From: Mesorhizobium sp.
GTDB lineage: Bacteria; Pseudomonadota; Alphaproteobacteria; Rhizobiales; Rhizobiaceae
Direction: 5' to 3'
NCBI GenBank assembly: GCA_004020365.1
Contig: SAQR01000014.1
Span: 43,666-87,138 of the forward strand
Length of the DNA stretch: 43,473 nt
Shown here: piece by piece, positions 37,086 through 43,473 of the stretch
Numbering within the stretch: position 1 is the first letter of the stretch
How the letters are laid out: each line of letters starts with the position of its first letter
Notes under the pieces: generated by a model
The model's input: only the letters and a program-made list of their open reading frames with translations
Told to the model about the DNA's origin: nothing
The model's database searches: none
Position numbers and translations under genes: made by a program

Positions 37086-37592
37086 ATGAGCGAGCCATAC
37101 AATGTGCTTTTTCTGTGCACCGGCAATTCGGCACGGTCGATCCTTGCCGAGGCGATCCTCAACCGTGTCGGCGCCGGCAAGTTCAGGGCCTATTCGGCCG
37201 GATCTCGGCCGAAGGGAGAGGTCCATCCCTACGCGCTCCAGCTGTTGAAAACCCTCAACCACGACACGTCCTTCGCCCGCTCAAAAGACTGGCAGGAATT
37301 CGCGGCTCCTGGCGCCCCGAAGATGAATTTCGTTTTCACCGTCTGCGACAACGCGGCCAATGAAGCCTGCCCGGTCTGGCCGGGACAGCCGATGACGGCG
37401 CATTGGGGCGTGCCCGACCCGGCCGCCGTGGACGGCACCGAGGCCGAAAAGCATCTGGCCTTTGCCGAAGCCTACCGCATGCTCAACAATCGGATCTCGA
37501 TCTTCGTCAGCCTGCCGATGAACACCATCGACAAGCTCGCCCTGCAGAAACGGCTGGATGAAATCGGCCGCGTTCTGCCGAAGGCCGGCTGA
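37086..37592 (+). CDS. arsC: arsenate reductase, low-molecular-weight phosphatase fold (thioredoxin-coupled type)
   Basis: A 168-residue cytoplasmic arsenate reductase. The phosphatase-type P-loop is CTGNSARS with nucleophile Cys11 and Arg17. Cys87 (FTVCDN) and Cys95 (ACPVWPG) are spaced for the three-cysteine relay of thioredoxin-linked enzymes, and WGVPDP carries the expected Asp. Reduces As(V) to As(III). It lies 31 bp after arsR and 4 bp before aqpS. A second, unrelated ArsC is two genes downstream. Confidence 0.92.
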   Translation: MSEPYNVLFLCTGNSARSILAEAILNRVGAGKFRAYSAGSRPKGEVHPYALQLLKTLNHDTSFARSKDWQEFAAPGAPKMNFVFTVCDNAANEACPVWPGQPMTAHWGVPDPAAVDGTEAEKHLAFAEAYRMLNNRISIFVSLPMNTIDKLALQKRLDEIGRVLPKAG

Positions 37593-37596
37593 CATA

Positions 37597-38286
37597 ATGG
37601 CGGCTGACCTGTCACGCCGCATCGTCGCGGAAGCGCTCGGCACGGCAATGCTCGTCGCCACGGTCGTCGGGTCCGGCATTATGGCGGATCGTCTGACGGA
37701 TGATGTGGGTCTCTCCCTGCTCGGCAACACGCTGCCGACTGGGGCTATTTTGGTGGTGCTGATCACCATACTGGGACCGATTTCCGGGGCGCATTTCAAT
37801 CCGGCGGTGACGCTGGTTTTTGCGCTGCGGCGGGAAATCGAAGCCAACGCTGCACTGGCCTATGTCGTCGCCCAGATTGTCGGCGGCGTCGCCGGAACGC
37901 TGCTGGCGCACGCCATGTTCGAACTGCCGATTCTGCAGATCTCGCAAACCGTGCGGACCGGAAACGGACAATGGATTGCGGAGTTGGTGGCCGCTTTCGG
38001 CCTGGTCTTCACCATTCTTGCCGGTCTTCGCTTTCGTTCGGATGCCATTCCATGGCTGGTCGGCCTCTACATTACCGCCGCCTATTGGTTCACGGCCTCG
38101 ACCTCGTTCGCCAATCCGGCAGTCGCCATTGCGCGGGCGGTGTCAAACACCTTCGCGGGCATCCGTCCAGTTGACCTGCCGGCGTTCCTCGTCGCCGAGC
38201 TGCTGGGCGCGCTGCTTGCCATGGCCTTGGCAGGATGGCTGCTCGCCGAGCCCAAACCAGTCAGACAGATGAGAGCCGCGAAATGA
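37597..38286 (+). CDS. aqpS: aquaglyceroporin AqpS, As(III) channel
   Basis: A 229-residue membrane channel of the MIP family with six helices and two half-helices carrying NPA motifs: HFNPAVT near 66-72 and FANPAVA near 168-174. In Sinorhizobium meliloti the homologous AqpS in an arsR-aqpS-arsC-arsH operon lets As(III) flow out of the cell down its gradient after arsenate is reduced. The same job is expected here, as no ArsB or Acr3 gene is in this operon. Start ATG 37597 follows the arsC stop by 4 bp; ends in ATGA overlap with the next arsC. Confidence 0.92.
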   Translation: MAADLSRRIVAEALGTAMLVATVVGSGIMADRLTDDVGLSLLGNTLPTGAILVVLITILGPISGAHFNPAVTLVFALRREIEANAALAYVVAQIVGGVAGTLLAHAMFELPILQISQTVRTGNGQWIAELVAAFGLVFTILAGLRFRSDAIPWLVGLYITAAYWFTASTSFANPAVAIARAVSNTFAGIRPVDLPAFLVAELLGALLAMALAGWLLAEPKPVRQMRAAK

Positions 38287-38705
38287 CCATCACCATCTAT
38301 CACAATCCCAACTGCGGCACCTCGCGCAACACGCTGGCGATCATCCGGCAGTCCGGCGAACAGCCTGAGGTGATCGAGTATCTGAAAAATCCGCCGTCGC
38401 GCGAACGGCTGGTCGAGCTGATCAAGGCGATGGGAATGACGCCGCGCGAATTGCTGCGCGAGAAGGGCACGCCGTACGCCGAGCTCAATCTCGGTGACCC
38501 CAAATGGACAGACGACGAAATCGTCGATTTCATGCTGGCGCATCCGATCCTGATCAACCGGCCGATTGTCGTCACACCGCTCGGCACCTTGCTTGCACGG
38601 CCGTCCGAAGCGGTTCTCGACATCCTGCCCAATCCTGAGATCGGGCCGTTCACCAAGGAAGACGGCGAAGTCGTCATCGACGCGCAGGGCAAGCGCGTTG
38701 CCTGA
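38283..38705 (+). CDS. arsC: arsenate reductase, glutaredoxin-coupled type
   Basis: A 140-residue enzyme of the ArsC/Spx thioredoxin-fold family, different in origin from the phosphatase-type ArsC at 37086. Catalytic Cys11 lies in [12 protein letters not shown], and the arginines expected to hold arsenate appear in REKGTPY, INRPIV and LLARPSE. It uses glutathione and glutaredoxin. Start ATG 38283 overlaps the aqpS stop. Having both reductase types in one operon suggests use of two electron sources. Confidence 0.93.
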   Translation: MTITIYHNPNCGTSRNTLAIIRQSGEQPEVIEYLKNPPSRERLVELIKAMGMTPRELLREKGTPYAELNLGDPKWTDDEIVDFMLAHPILINRPIVVTPLGTLLARPSEAVLDILPNPEIGPFTKEDGEVVIDAQGKRVA

Positions 38706-38709
38706 CCAA

Positions 38710-39426
38710 ATGCCCGAAGACTCGCTTCCGAACGTCGACGAAGACCTGTTCCGGCCGATCGACCTGCAGGTGCTGCTCGACGTGCCGCGTTCGATCCACA
38801 AGCCACGCGTGCTGATGCTCTATGGTTCGCTGCGCGAGCGGTCCTACTCCCGGCTAGCGACGGAGGAGGCGGCTCGCATTTTACGCCGCCTCGGCGCCGA
38901 GGTGCGCATCTACAATCCCTCCGGCCTGCCGCTGCCGGATTCGACCTCGGCCGACCACGCCAAAGTCCAGGAGCTGCGAGACCTGTCGATCTGGTCGGAA
39001 GCACAGGTCTGGTGCTCGCCCGAGCGGCATGGCTCGATGACCGGAGTGATGAAGGCGCAGATCGACTGGCTGCCGCTCTCGGCCGGCGGCGTCAGGACCA
39101 CACAAGGCCGCACGCTCGCGGTGATGCAGGTGTCGGGCGGCTCGCAGAGTTTCAACGCCGTCAACCAGCTTCGTCTCCTCGGCCGCTGGATGCGCATGGT
39201 CACCATCCCCAACCAGTCGTCGGTAGCCAAGGCTTTCAACGAGTTCGACGAGGCCGGCCGCATGAAGCCGTCGCCGTACTATAACAGGATCGTCGATGTG
39301 ATGGAGGAGTTGATGAAGTTCACGCTGCTCCTGCGTGATCGGTCCGCCTATCTCACGGACCGTTATTCCGAGCGTGTCGAAAGCGCCGAAGAGGTTGCCA
39401 AGCGGGTCAACCAGCGGTCGATTTGA
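38710..39426 (+). CDS. arsH: arsenical resistance flavoprotein ArsH
   Basis: A 238-residue NADPH-dependent FMN reductase of the ArsH family. The FMN phosphate loop is [20 protein letters not shown] near 40-59; [20 protein letters not shown] and [17 protein letters not shown] are typical ArsH segments. ArsH oxidises trivalent organoarsenicals or acts as a quinone/azo reductase. Start ATG 38710 lies 4 bp after the arsC stop; the upstream open frame to 38566 is a shadow. Last gene of the first ars operon. Confidence 0.93.
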   Translation: MPEDSLPNVDEDLFRPIDLQVLLDVPRSIHKPRVLMLYGSLRERSYSRLATEEAARILRRLGAEVRIYNPSGLPLPDSTSADHAKVQELRDLSIWSEAQVWCSPERHGSMTGVMKAQIDWLPLSAGGVRTTQGRTLAVMQVSGGSQSFNAVNQLRLLGRWMRMVTIPNQSSVAKAFNEFDEAGRMKPSPYYNRIVDVMEELMKFTLLLRDRSAYLTDRYSERVESAEEVAKRVNQRSI

Positions 39427-39474
39427 GGCCGGTGCGCGAGCAGCGGCTGCGATTTGGATACGGGTATACGATTA

Positions 39475-39526
39475 GTTCGATGATGTTCGAAATAGTATTG
39501 ACGGGACGCCGTCTTAGCGCTACCTT
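39475..39526 (+). promoter_or_regulatory. promoter and candidate operator of second arsR
   Basis: TTGACG at 39498-39503 and TACCTT at 39521-39526 are 17 bp apart, a good sigma-70 layout. Transcription would begin about 6-8 bp later, at or near the ATG at 39533, so the mRNA would have no leader. Directly upstream, GTTCGA occurs twice in the same orientation at 39475-39480 and 39485-39490, one helical turn apart, and TTCGAA is a palindrome; this is a candidate ArsR operator. Confidence 0.55.
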
Positions 39527-39532
39527 ATTTCT

Positions 39533-39853
39533 ATGAAACTCGAACAAGCAGCAAAACAGCTCGAAGCGCTCGGCAATCCGACGCGGCTCAAGCTTTATAG
39601 GACGCTGGTGCGGGCAGGCGAAACAGGACGACCGGTCGGTTATCTGCAGGAAGCCCTCGGCATCGCTGCCTCGACCCTGTCGCATCATCTCCACCGGCTT
39701 ATCCTGACCGGCCTGGTCACCCAGGAACGTCACGCAACGACGCTGATCTGCCGGGCCAATTACCCTGTCATGAACGAACTCCTCAGCTTTCTTGCCGACG
39801 AATGTTGTGCCGATGCCGCATGCGGCCCGGCTGTCGGCGAGGCGGCTGCGTAA
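39533..39853 (+). CDS. arsR: ArsR-family arsenic-responsive repressor, copy 2
   Basis: A 106-residue winged-helix repressor distinct from the copy at 36722. The recognition helix is in LGIAASTLSHHLHRLILTGLV (about 42-62). The C-terminal cysteines DECCADAACGP (about 89-99) are candidate As(III) ligands, in the same position as those in copy 1. There is no ribosome site before ATG 39533, consistent with a leaderless mRNA from the promoter at 39498-39526. It precedes the flavoprotein and exporter genes and should control them. Confidence 0.91.
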   Translation: MKLEQAAKQLEALGNPTRLKLYRTLVRAGETGRPVGYLQEALGIAASTLSHHLHRLILTGLVTQERHATTLICRANYPVMNELLSFLADECCADAACGPAVGEAAA

Positions 39854-39903
39854 CTCTTTTTTGGCTGGTATTTCCAAAGTCCTAGAAGCATAGAAGGTGT
39901 GTC

Positions 39904-41337
39904 ATGGTTTCTGAAAACGATCTCCCGGTCGCCATCATCGGCGGCGGACCTGTCGGCTTGGCGGCGGCCGCTCAACTGGTCAGCCGTGGCCTTCCGGTCA
40001 GGGTTTACGAGGCCGGTTCTTCTGTCGGCTCGAACCTTCGGGATTGGGGCCATGTCCGGGTTTTCACGCCATGGCGCTATTGCGTCGATGCGGTCGCGCG
40101 AAAACTTCTCGAGAGTCACGGCTGGCAAATGCCTGAGCCGGAGACCTTTCCGACGGCGGATGAGATCGTCGGCCAGTATCTCGCGCCGCTGGCAAAGCTC
40201 CCTGAGTTGGCGCCGTCGATCGAGACCAGTGCCCGTGTCGTCGCCATTTCCCGCTGGGGCGCCGACAAGGTTCTGAGCAAGGCGCGGCAGACGCGGCCGT
40301 TCATGCTGCTGGTCGAAACGGCGAAAGGCACGCGGCGGGACAGCGCCCGTGCCGTGATCGATGCGTCCGGCACCTGGCAGACGCCGAACCCGCTTGGCGC
40401 GGGCGGCTTGCCGGCCGAAGGCGAGACGGAATTTGGCGAGCGCATCGCCTACGGCATACCGGATGTCTTGGGACGCGACCGGAATCTCTATGCAGGTCGC
40501 ACGACATTGGTGGTCGGCGCCGGCCATTCCGCCGCCAATGCCTTGCTGGAACTGGCGGAGCTCGCGCAAACCGAACCCGGCACCTCGGCACTATGGGTGA
40601 CGCGCGGCACCGACCTTGTCCGCATCTATGGCGGCGGCGATGCCGACGCCCTGCCGGCGCGCGGCGAACTTGGCTCGGATGTCCGGCAGCTCGCCGAGAG
40701 CGGACGCGTGCGGCTGGTGACGGGCTTTGCCATTGTTGCCATCAGCGAGGTCGACGGCCGTCTCGTGGTCGAAGGGCAGACAAAGAACGGGTTGCGCAGG
40801 CTCGGCCCCGTCGACCGGATCATAGCCGCGACGGGGCAGCGCCCCGATCTCGCCTTGACCCGGGAGCTTCGGCTGGACCTCGATCCGTGGCTCGAAGGCG
40901 TCAAGGCGCTCGGACCGCTCATCGACCCCAACGAGCACTCCTGCGGCGATGTCCCGCCGCATGGCCATCGCGAGCTCAGCCACCCCGAGCCCGATTTCTA
41001 CACGGTCGGCGTCAAAAGCTATGGCCGGGCGCCGACGTTCCTGCTGCTGACCGGCTATGAGCAGGTCCGTTCGGTCGCCGCGGCGCTCGCCGGCGACATG
41101 GCTGCCGCCGATGCCGTGCAGCTGGTGTTGCCCGCGACCGGCGTCTGCACTGTGCCGGTGTCTCTTTCAGGCGTTTCATCCCAAAATTGCTGCGGCGGAC
41201 CGGCGCCGGCTGCTGTCGACGCCTGTTGCGTCGACGACGCCAAGGCAAAGGCGAGCGGCAAGTCGGGATGCGGCTGCGGCAGCACACAAGCGATCGCAGC
41301 AGTGCGCAGCGGCGATCTTGAGATCGCCGCTCAATGA
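39904..41337 (+). CDS. FAD/NAD(P)-dependent flavoprotein with cysteine-rich tail, arsenic-linked
   Basis: A 477-residue flavoprotein related to flavin monooxygenases and thioredoxin-reductase-like enzymes. The FAD site is VAIIGGGPVGLAAAAQL near 9-25; a second dinucleotide fold is TTLVVGAGHSAANALLEL near 200-217; IIAATGQRPD follows. The last 63 residues carry seven cysteines: 415, 429-430, 441-442, 456 and 458, including CC, CC and CGC. Such a tail could bind As(III). Position between arsR and an ArsK-like exporter (ATGA overlap) ties it to arsenic resistance. ArsO-type flavoproteins are known in some ars operons; whether this is one is inference. Confidence 0.85.
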   Translation: MVSENDLPVAIIGGGPVGLAAAAQLVSRGLPVRVYEAGSSVGSNLRDWGHVRVFTPWRYCVDAVARKLLESHGWQMPEPETFPTADEIVGQYLAPLAKLPELAPSIETSARVVAISRWGADKVLSKARQTRPFMLLVETAKGTRRDSARAVIDASGTWQTPNPLGAGGLPAEGETEFGERIAYGIPDVLGRDRNLYAGRTTLVVGAGHSAANALLELAELAQTEPGTSALWVTRGTDLVRIYGGGDADALPARGELGSDVRQLAESGRVRLVTGFAIVAISEVDGRLVVEGQTKNGLRRLGPVDRIIAATGQRPDLALTRELRLDLDPWLEGVKALGPLIDPNEHSCGDVPPHGHRELSHPEPDFYTVGVKSYGRAPTFLLLTGYEQVRSVAAALAGDMAAADAVQLVLPATGVCTVPVSLSGVSSQNCCGGPAPAAVDACCVDDAKAKASGKSGCGCGSTQAIAAVRSGDLEIAAQ

Positions 41338-42572
41338 GCGACCGGAAAATCCCGGCTGCCGCACTGTGGGCGTTGGGGCTGACGCAGATCATCGGCTACG
41401 GCACGCTCTATTACGGTTTTAGCATCCTGGTGCCGTCGATCGCGCTTGAGCTCGCCTGGCCGGAACAATGGGTTTTCGGCGCCCTGTCGGCGTCGCTGCT
41501 GGCGGGTGGCCTTTTTGCACCGACAGCCGGGCGCTGGGCGGATCGTTTCGGTGCCGGCCGCGTGATGACCTTTGGTTCAGCAGCCGCCGCCGCAGCGCTT
41601 GTCGCTTGCGCGATAGCACCAGGCCGGGTGAGCTTCGTGGCGGCGCTGATGGCGATGGAGCTGGCCTCCGCATTCGTGCTCTATAGTGCCGCTTTCGTCG
41701 CGATCGTCCAGATCGGCGGCGCCAAAGCGCAGCGCAGCATTACCCATCTGACGCTGATCGCCGGCTTCGCCTCCACCCTGTTCTGGCCGCTGACGGCTGC
41801 ACTGCACGAATACCTGACCTGGCGCGAGGTTTATCTGGTCTTTGCCGCCGTCAATGTCGCCATCTGCCTGCCCATCCATGCCTGGCTGGCACGACTGTCG
41901 CGTCGGGCGGACAAAAACGCTTCGGCGACACCTGCGGCGATCGGGTCGGTCGGCGGGCCGGTTGCCTTCACCGCGCGCGACCGCAGCAGAGTGTTTCTGC
42001 TCATGCTTGGCGGCTTCGCGATCGAGGGTTTTGTGCTGTCCTCGATCCTCGTTCACATGGTGCCGCTGACGGCGGCGCTCGGGCTTGGCTCCGCCGGGCT
42101 CGTCGTCACCACGCTATTTGGCCCGTCCCAGGTGGCAAGCCGGTTGATCAACATGCTGTTCGGCGGCCGGCTGGCACAGACCTGGCTCGCGGTGATCGGC
42201 GCGGCCTTGCTGCCGCTCGGCCTTGTCGCCCTGCTGGCGACGACACCATCGGTGGCCGGAGCCGTCGCCTTCGTCATCCTGTTTGGATTGGGCTCGGGCC
42301 TCGCCAGCATCGTCGGCGGCACGCTGCCGCTGGAACTGTTCGGACGGGAGCGCTACGGCGCCCGGCTCGGCTGGGTGACGGCCGCGCGTCAGTTTTCTGC
42401 AGCGCTTGCACCATTTGTCCTTGCCATGGCAATGGCAGTCATCGGCGTCCAATCCTCGCTCTGGCTGACCGCTGCGGTCGGCATGCTCGGCATAGTGGCT
42501 TTCTCGGCAATCATCCTGATCAGAAGACAGCCCCTCTCGCATGATCGCGTGATGCTTACGTCAGCAAACTGA
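41334..42572 (+). CDS. arsK: MFS transporter, probable arsenite/organoarsenical exporter ArsK
   Basis: A 412-residue, twelve-helix major facilitator protein. The MFS loop after the second helix reads GRWADRFGAGR (about 64-74). The start overlaps the flavoprotein stop by ATGA, so they are translated together under the second arsR. ArsK, first described in Agrobacterium, is an MFS exporter of As(III), Sb(III) and methylated arsenicals and sits beside arsR in rhizobia; context and type fit. The specific ArsK call is moderate, the MFS call firm. Confidence 0.82.
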   Translation: MSDRKIPAAALWALGLTQIIGYGTLYYGFSILVPSIALELAWPEQWVFGALSASLLAGGLFAPTAGRWADRFGAGRVMTFGSAAAAAALVACAIAPGRVSFVAALMAMELASAFVLYSAAFVAIVQIGGAKAQRSITHLTLIAGFASTLFWPLTAALHEYLTWREVYLVFAAVNVAICLPIHAWLARLSRRADKNASATPAAIGSVGGPVAFTARDRSRVFLLMLGGFAIEGFVLSSILVHMVPLTAALGLGSAGLVVTTLFGPSQVASRLINMLFGGRLAQTWLAVIGAALLPLGLVALLATTPSVAGAVAFVILFGLGSGLASIVGGTLPLELFGRERYGARLGWVTAARQFSAALAPFVLAMAMAVIGVQSSLWLTAAVGMLGIVAFSAIILIRRQPLSHDRVMLTSAN

Positions 42573-42676
42573 CACCGCGCGCAGCGCGAGCTGTGCGCAA
42601 CGCCGTGCCGCCGGCCATCGGCGCTCGACGGGCTGTAATGCGGTTGATAAGCCCTCTCCCCAAGGAGAGTCGAGAT

Positions 42677-43473
42677 ATGACCGTTGCGATCGAGATGGGC
42701 CAGACGACCGCAGGCGCTCCGGCGGCGCTGGATCTTGAGGAGCTGCTGGCGACGCGCCTTTTGGTGCAGGGCAATTCGGGCTCCGGCAAATCGCATCTGC
42801 TGCGGCGGCTGCTGGAGCAGAGCGCGCCCTGGGTGCAGCAGACCATCATCGACCCGGAGGGCGACTTCGTGTCGCTGGGCGACCGGTTCGGCCATCTGGT
42901 GATCGATGCCGAGGAGCATACCGAGCGCGGCCTGCAAAGCGCCGGCGAGCGGGCGCGCATCCATCGCGTCTCGACGGTGCTCAATCTCGAGGGGCTCGAC
43001 GCCGAGAACCAGATGCGGCGCGCCGCCGCCTTCCTCGGCGGGCTGTTCGAAGTCGCCCGCGACCACTGGTACCCGATGCTGGTGGTGGTCGACGAGGCGC
43101 AGCTGTTCGCGCCGGCAGTGGCGGGCGAGGTCTCGGACGAGGCGCGCAAGCTCTCGCTCGGCGCCATGACCAATCTGATGTGCCGTGGCCGCAAACGCGG
43201 GCTGGCCGGCATCATCGCCACCCAGCGGCTGGCCAAGCTCGCCAAGAACGTCGCCGCCGAGGCTTCCAATTTCCTTATGGGCCGGACTTTCCTCGACATC
43301 GACATGGCGCGCGCCGCCGACCTTTTGGGCATGGAGCGGCGGCAGGCGGAGGCTTTTCGCGACCTGGAGCGCGGGCAGTTCATGGCGCTCGGCCCGGCGC
43401 TGTCGCGCCGTCCGCTCGGCTTGCGCATCGGCCCGACCGATACAAGTCCACGCAATGGCACCCCGCGGCTGAT
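42677..43473 (+). CDS. HerA/DUF87-like ATP-binding protein, 3' end outside window
   Basis: The gene begins at ATG 42677 with an AAGGAGAG ribosome site and stays open to the last base, giving at least 265 residues. Walker A GNSGSGKS is at 32-39, near LLVQGNSGSGKSHLLRRLLE, and Walker B LVVVDEAQLF near 135-144; CRGRKRGLAGIIATQRLAKL is the following sensor segment. This is the pattern of the DUF87/HerA group of hexameric ATPases, some of which work in DNA end processing or in defence systems. Partner genes, if any, lie beyond the window. 104 bp separate it from arsK. Confidence 0.87.
   Translation, partial: MTVAIEMGQTTAGAPAALDLEELLATRLLVQGNSGSGKSHLLRRLLEQSAPWVQQTIIDPEGDFVSLGDRFGHLVIDAEEHTERGLQSAGERARIHRVSTVLNLEGLDAENQMRRAAAFLGGLFEVARDHWYPMLVVVDEAQLFAPAVAGEVSDEARKLSLGAMTNLMCRGRKRGLAGIIATQRLAKLAKNVAAEASNFLMGRTFLDIDMARAADLLGMERRQAEAFRDLERGQFMALGPALSRRPLGLRIGPTDTSPRNGTPRL

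Overview
The window reads as a chromosomal stretch of a high-GC alphaproteobacterium of the Rhizobiales, most likely Mesorhizobium or a close relative. The evidence is the codon use, dense overlapping operons, the GC-rich palindromic intergenic repeats, iron operators of the rhizobial RirA type (TGA-N9-TCA), and an arsenic operon built around an AqpS-type channel as in Sinorhizobium. No rRNA, tRNA, phage gene, transposase or CRISPR array was seen. The assignment is inference from gene content and sequence style; no database was searched.

Region 1 (1-19922) looks like one large locus for uptake and metabolism of an amine- or nucleoside-like compound. After the 3' part of a FadB/FadJ-like beta-oxidation enzyme comes a minus-strand series read from a divergent control region at 9893-10120: PotD-like binding protein, two permeases, PotA-like ATPase, an MGT-type glycosyltransferase, two tandem cupins and an aldehyde dehydrogenase. 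On the plus strand from the same control region: a GntR regulator with two apparent winged-helix segments, a second glycosyltransferase paralogous to the first, a PuuA-like glutamine synthetase homologue, a PuuB-like FAD oxidase with an apparent single-base frameshift near its C terminus, and a complete BMP/nucleoside-type ABC importer. GS homologue, oxidase and aldehyde dehydrogenase recall the gamma-glutamyl-putrescine pathway, but two glycosyltransferases and two cupins are not part of it. This is the best candidate for an undescribed pathway.

Region 2 (19943-26949) holds two small membrane proteins (one YggT-like), a two-subunit sodium:solute symporter with a clear terminator, a conserved-looking hypothetical gene, a 714-residue fusion of DEDDh exonuclease, CBS pair and DUF294 nucleotidyltransferase, and two small membrane-protein genes, one only 51 codons.

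Region 3 (27090-36637) has a luciferase-like flavin oxidoreductase and a full ferric hydroxamate siderophore uptake system. TonB-dependent receptor, FhuD and FhuB are on the minus strand; FhuC, ExbB, ExbD and TonB are on the plus strand. Two perfect TGA-N9-TCA elements lie in the divergent promoter.

Region 4 (36722-42572) is an arsenic-resistance island in two operons: arsR, thioredoxin-type arsC, aqpS, glutaredoxin-type arsC, arsH; then a second arsR with an apparently leaderless promoter, a flavoprotein with a cysteine-rich tail, and an ArsK-like MFS exporter. The window ends inside a HerA/DUF87-like ATPase gene.
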